Positions 4,634 through 6,522 of a DNA stretch of 6,522 nt are shown here, piece after piece (the stretch's first letter is position 1; every line of letters starts with the position of its first letter). The stretch comes from Bacillota bacterium. GTDB taxonomy: Bacteria; Bacillota; Sulfobacillia; JAJZYS01; JAJYTV01. The notes below the pieces were generated by a model. That model worked only from the letters and a program-made list of their open reading frames with translations, was not told where the DNA came from and made no database searches. The translations under genes and the position numbers were made by a program. Location: positions 1 to 6,522 of the forward strand of contig JAJYTV010000107.1 in NCBI GenBank assembly GCA_021792885.1, in the 5' to 3' direction.

Positions 4634-6522
4634 AGCGCGGGCGGCGGACCGCGACCCGCATCCCGGATGGAGCCGAAACGCGTGCGCGCACGCGCCCGCC
4701 GCGATCGCGGTCGACGGCGACGTCGATCGTGTCCCCGAGGACCCGCAGGCCGGAGACCGACAGCCGCTCAAGCCCCTCGGGCAATGCCGGAGCGAGGTGA
4801 ACGGCTCCCTCGCGCACGCTGATCCCCAGCATGAGCGCCACCGCGTGCGGCATCACGGCCGCCGCCCAGGCCTGCACGGGACAGGCCGACGGGTAGGCGA
4901 CGGGTTCCGTCGACTCCTCGCGCGAGAACCCCGCGAAGAGCTCCGGCAGCCGCCGGTCGACGCGCACGGCCGTCGCCGCGATCAGCGATCCGAGGATGCG
5001 CATCGCCGCGTCGCGGTGGCCGTAGCGCAAGAGCCCTTCGGCGATCAGGGCGTTGTCGTGCGGCCAGACGGAGCCGTTGTGGTAGGAGATCGGGTTGTAG
5101 CGCCCCTCGCCCGCCGCCAGCGTGCGCACGCCGAAGCCGCTGTAGAGCGGGGCTTCCAGGACGGCATGGGCGATCTTCGCCGCGGCTTCTGCGGGTGCGA
5201 TGCCCGTCCAGAGCACCTGGGCGCCGTTTGACGTCAGCGCGTCGATCTGGTGCTTCTCCCCGTCGAGCCCCATGGCGTAGAAGCTGCGCTCGGGCATCCA
5301 GAAGTCCTCGTGGAAGCGGCGGCGCAGATCGCGGGCCCGGCGCCGCTGCTCGCGCGCAGCGGCCTCTTCGCCGTGGCGCGAGAAGATGCTCGCGGCCGCG
5401 AGGCGTGCGCGGTAGAGGTAGCCCTGCACCTCGACGAGCGCGATCGGTCCCTGCGCGAGGGTTCCGTCGCGCGAGTGCACCGCGTCCCACGAGTCCTTCC
5501 AGCCCTGGTTCGCGAGGCCGTGCCTCCCCTCGCGCAGGTACTCGAGGTAGCCGTCGCCGTCGGGATCCCCCAGGCCGTCCAGCCAACTTACCGCCTCGCG
5601 CACGGCTGGCAGCAGGTCTTGCGCCAGGGCCTGCGCGCCGGCGCAGCGCGCCTGCTCCTCCAGGGCGACCAGGAAGAGCGGCGTCGCGTCCACGGAACCG
5701 TAGTAGGGGAAGTCCGGGATGGCGTCGGTCTCGGTCGGATCCACCTGCGGGCGGAACTCGTGCAGGATCTTGCCAGGCGCCTCCTCCGTCTTCGAGTTGA
5801 CGCGCCGGCCGCGCATGCGCCCGAGCGCATGCAGCGAGCCCGCCCCGAACTGCGGCGTCGCGTAGAGCGTCATCCGGCTCGTGAGCAGGGCGTCGCGCCC
5901 GAAGAGGGCGATGTACCAGGGGATCCCCGCAGCGAACGCCACTGCGCTGTCCCCGTCCGTGAGCCCGATCGACCGCCCGCGGATCGCGAGCGCGTGCAGG
6001 TCGCGGAGCGCGCGCTGGTACGCGCGTTCGAACATCGGCCCGAGCGGCCCGCCCGCCTCGATCTCCGGGCCGCTCAGGCGGGTGCCGAGCGGGGTTTTCC
6101 GCGGCTCGGCGGCCGCGCGCGGCAAGGTCGCGCAGTCAATCTGCAATTCGCCCTCGCTGCCTGCCGGCGCGAGGACGCGGAAGCTGAGCCGGCCGGGTTC
6201 GGCCGTGCTCAGCTGCGGCGCCTCGGAGAAGTGCAGGCGCACACCGAGCGGCAGGAGGTCCGCGGGCGCTGGGAAGAGGAGCCCCTGTGCGCCATCCTGT
6301 CTCGGCTCCTCGCCGCTGCGCAACTGCGGGGAGCTCTCGCCCAGCACGCGCCGCTTGACGCTGAAGATGTGCGCGAAGTCGGCGCCCACGCGCAGCTCGA
6401 GCGGCACGAGCACGTCCTTGTCGCCGTAGTTGCGCAGACGCACGAGATCGCGCAGGCCGCCTTCGCGCAGGAGGATCTCCCGCTCGAGCACGATGCCGCC
6501 CTCGCCCGAGCGCCGGTAGGCG
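4632..6522 (-). CDS. Glycogen debranching enzyme family protein (amylo-alpha-1,6-glucosidase type), N-terminus beyond window
   Basis: The 629 visible residues match the bacterial amylo-alpha-1,6-glucosidase-like family (COG3408), which hydrolyses alpha-glucosidic linkages in branched glucans or related oligosaccharides. Residues 1-140 form the beta-rich N-terminal debranching domain (LRNYGDKDVLVPLELRVGAD, FAHIFSVK). From about 160 comes the (alpha/alpha)6 catalytic domain: IPWYIALFGRDALLTS (200-215), KILHEFRPQ, YYGSVDATPLFL (273-284), NQGWKDSWDAVHSRDG (338-353), YNPISYHNGSVWPHDNALIAEGL (split as 475-479 and 480-497) and YPSACPVQAWAAA. By analogy with GH15/GH63 relatives Asp343 in WKDS is a candidate general acid; the base is not assigned. 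The last ~70 residues form a beta-type tail. The frame is open at the right edge, so perhaps 50-100 residues and the start are missing. Substrate (glycogen, trehalose-like or mannosylglycerate-like) cannot be decided from sequence. Confidence 0.86.
   Translation of the reverse strand, partial: AYRRSGEGGIVLEREILLREGGLRDLVRLRNYGDKDVLVPLELRVGADFAHIFSVKRRVLGESSPQLRSGEEPRQDGAQGLLFPAPADLLPLGVRLHFSEAPQLSTAEPGRLSFRVLAPAGSEGELQIDCATLPRAAAEPRKTPLGTRLSGPEIEAGGPLGPMFERAYQRALRDLHALAIRGRSIGLTDGDSAVAFAAGIPWYIALFGRDALLTSRMTLYATPQFGAGSLHALGRMRGRRVNSKTEEAPGKILHEFRPQVDPTETDAIPDFPYYGSVDATPLFLVALEEQARCAGAQALAQDLLPAVREAVSWLDGLGDPDGDGYLEYLREGRHGLANQGWKDSWDAVHSRDGTLAQGPIALVEVQGYLYRARLAAASIFSRHGEEAAAREQRRRARDLRRRFHEDFWMPERSFYAMGLDGEKHQIDALTSNGAQVLWTGIAPAEAAAKIAHAVLEAPLYSGFGVRTLAAGEGRYNPISYHNGSVWPHDNALIAEGLLRYGHRDAAMRILGSLIAATAVRVDRRLPELFAGFSREESTEPVAYPSACPVQAWAAAVMPHAVALMLGISVREGAVHLAPALPEGLERLSVSGLRVLGDTIDVAVDRDRGGRVRARVSAPSGMRVAVRRPR

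Noticed and set aside
3401..4771. A 456-codon open frame on the minus strand opposite the glycosyltransferase.
   Set aside because: Its residues are Ala/Arg/His/Asp-rich without domain character, and the plus-strand frame carries clear GT4 motifs. It is a GC-driven antisense shadow.
3446..6522. Glycosyltransferase and debranching enzyme as a glycogen operon.
   Set aside because: They are convergent, the glycosyltransferase does not look like GlgA, and no GlgB, GlgC or GlgP gene is in the window.

Overview
This is a GC-rich bacterial chromosomal segment of ordinary housekeeping and carbohydrate genes. The dense coding, GTG and TTG starts and strong G/C third-position bias fit a high-GC bacterium. 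A UPF0182 membrane protein and a DUF2103-like protein lying together suggest a Terrabacteria-type lineage (Chloroflexota, Armatimonadota, Actinomycetota or similar). That placement is inference only; no rRNA or marker gene is present. I see no CRISPR array, phage, transposase, tRNA or rRNA.

Layout. (1) Bases 1-2142, minus strand: a three-gene operon read from 2142 towards 1. It holds a cyclophilin-type peptidyl-prolyl isomerase, a small DUF2103-like protein and a UPF0182 multi-pass membrane protein that runs off the left edge. The gaps are 10 and 22 bases. (2) Bases 2143-2666: about 520 bases with no intact gene. They hold the cyclophilin leader with three copies of a 9-base motif, a strong hairpin terminator, the last ~104 codons of a Major Facilitator Superfamily transporter with no 5' part, and a second hairpin terminator belonging to the next gene. 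(3) Bases 2667-3263, minus strand: a complete Mn-type superoxide dismutase with a TTG start and a strong ribosome binding site. (4) Bases 3264-3445: a divergent intergenic region with a likely dismutase -10 box and an unusual cluster of dyad symmetries just ahead of the glycosyltransferase. (5) Bases 3446-4591, plus strand: a complete GT4-type glycosyltransferase. (6) Bases 4632-6522, minus strand: a glycogen-debranching-type (amylo-alpha-1,6-glucosidase family) enzyme, N-terminus off the right edge, convergent with the glycosyltransferase across a 40-base gap.

Functionally, the cyclophilin (protein folding) and superoxide dismutase (oxidative defence) are maintenance genes. The glycosyltransferase and debranching enzyme are both carbohydrate-active, but they are convergent, so they are neighbours rather than an operon. 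The least explained parts are the two uncharacterised proteins behind the cyclophilin, the transporter remnant trapped between two terminators, and the symmetric leader of the glycosyltransferase. I found no convincing novel multi-gene system.
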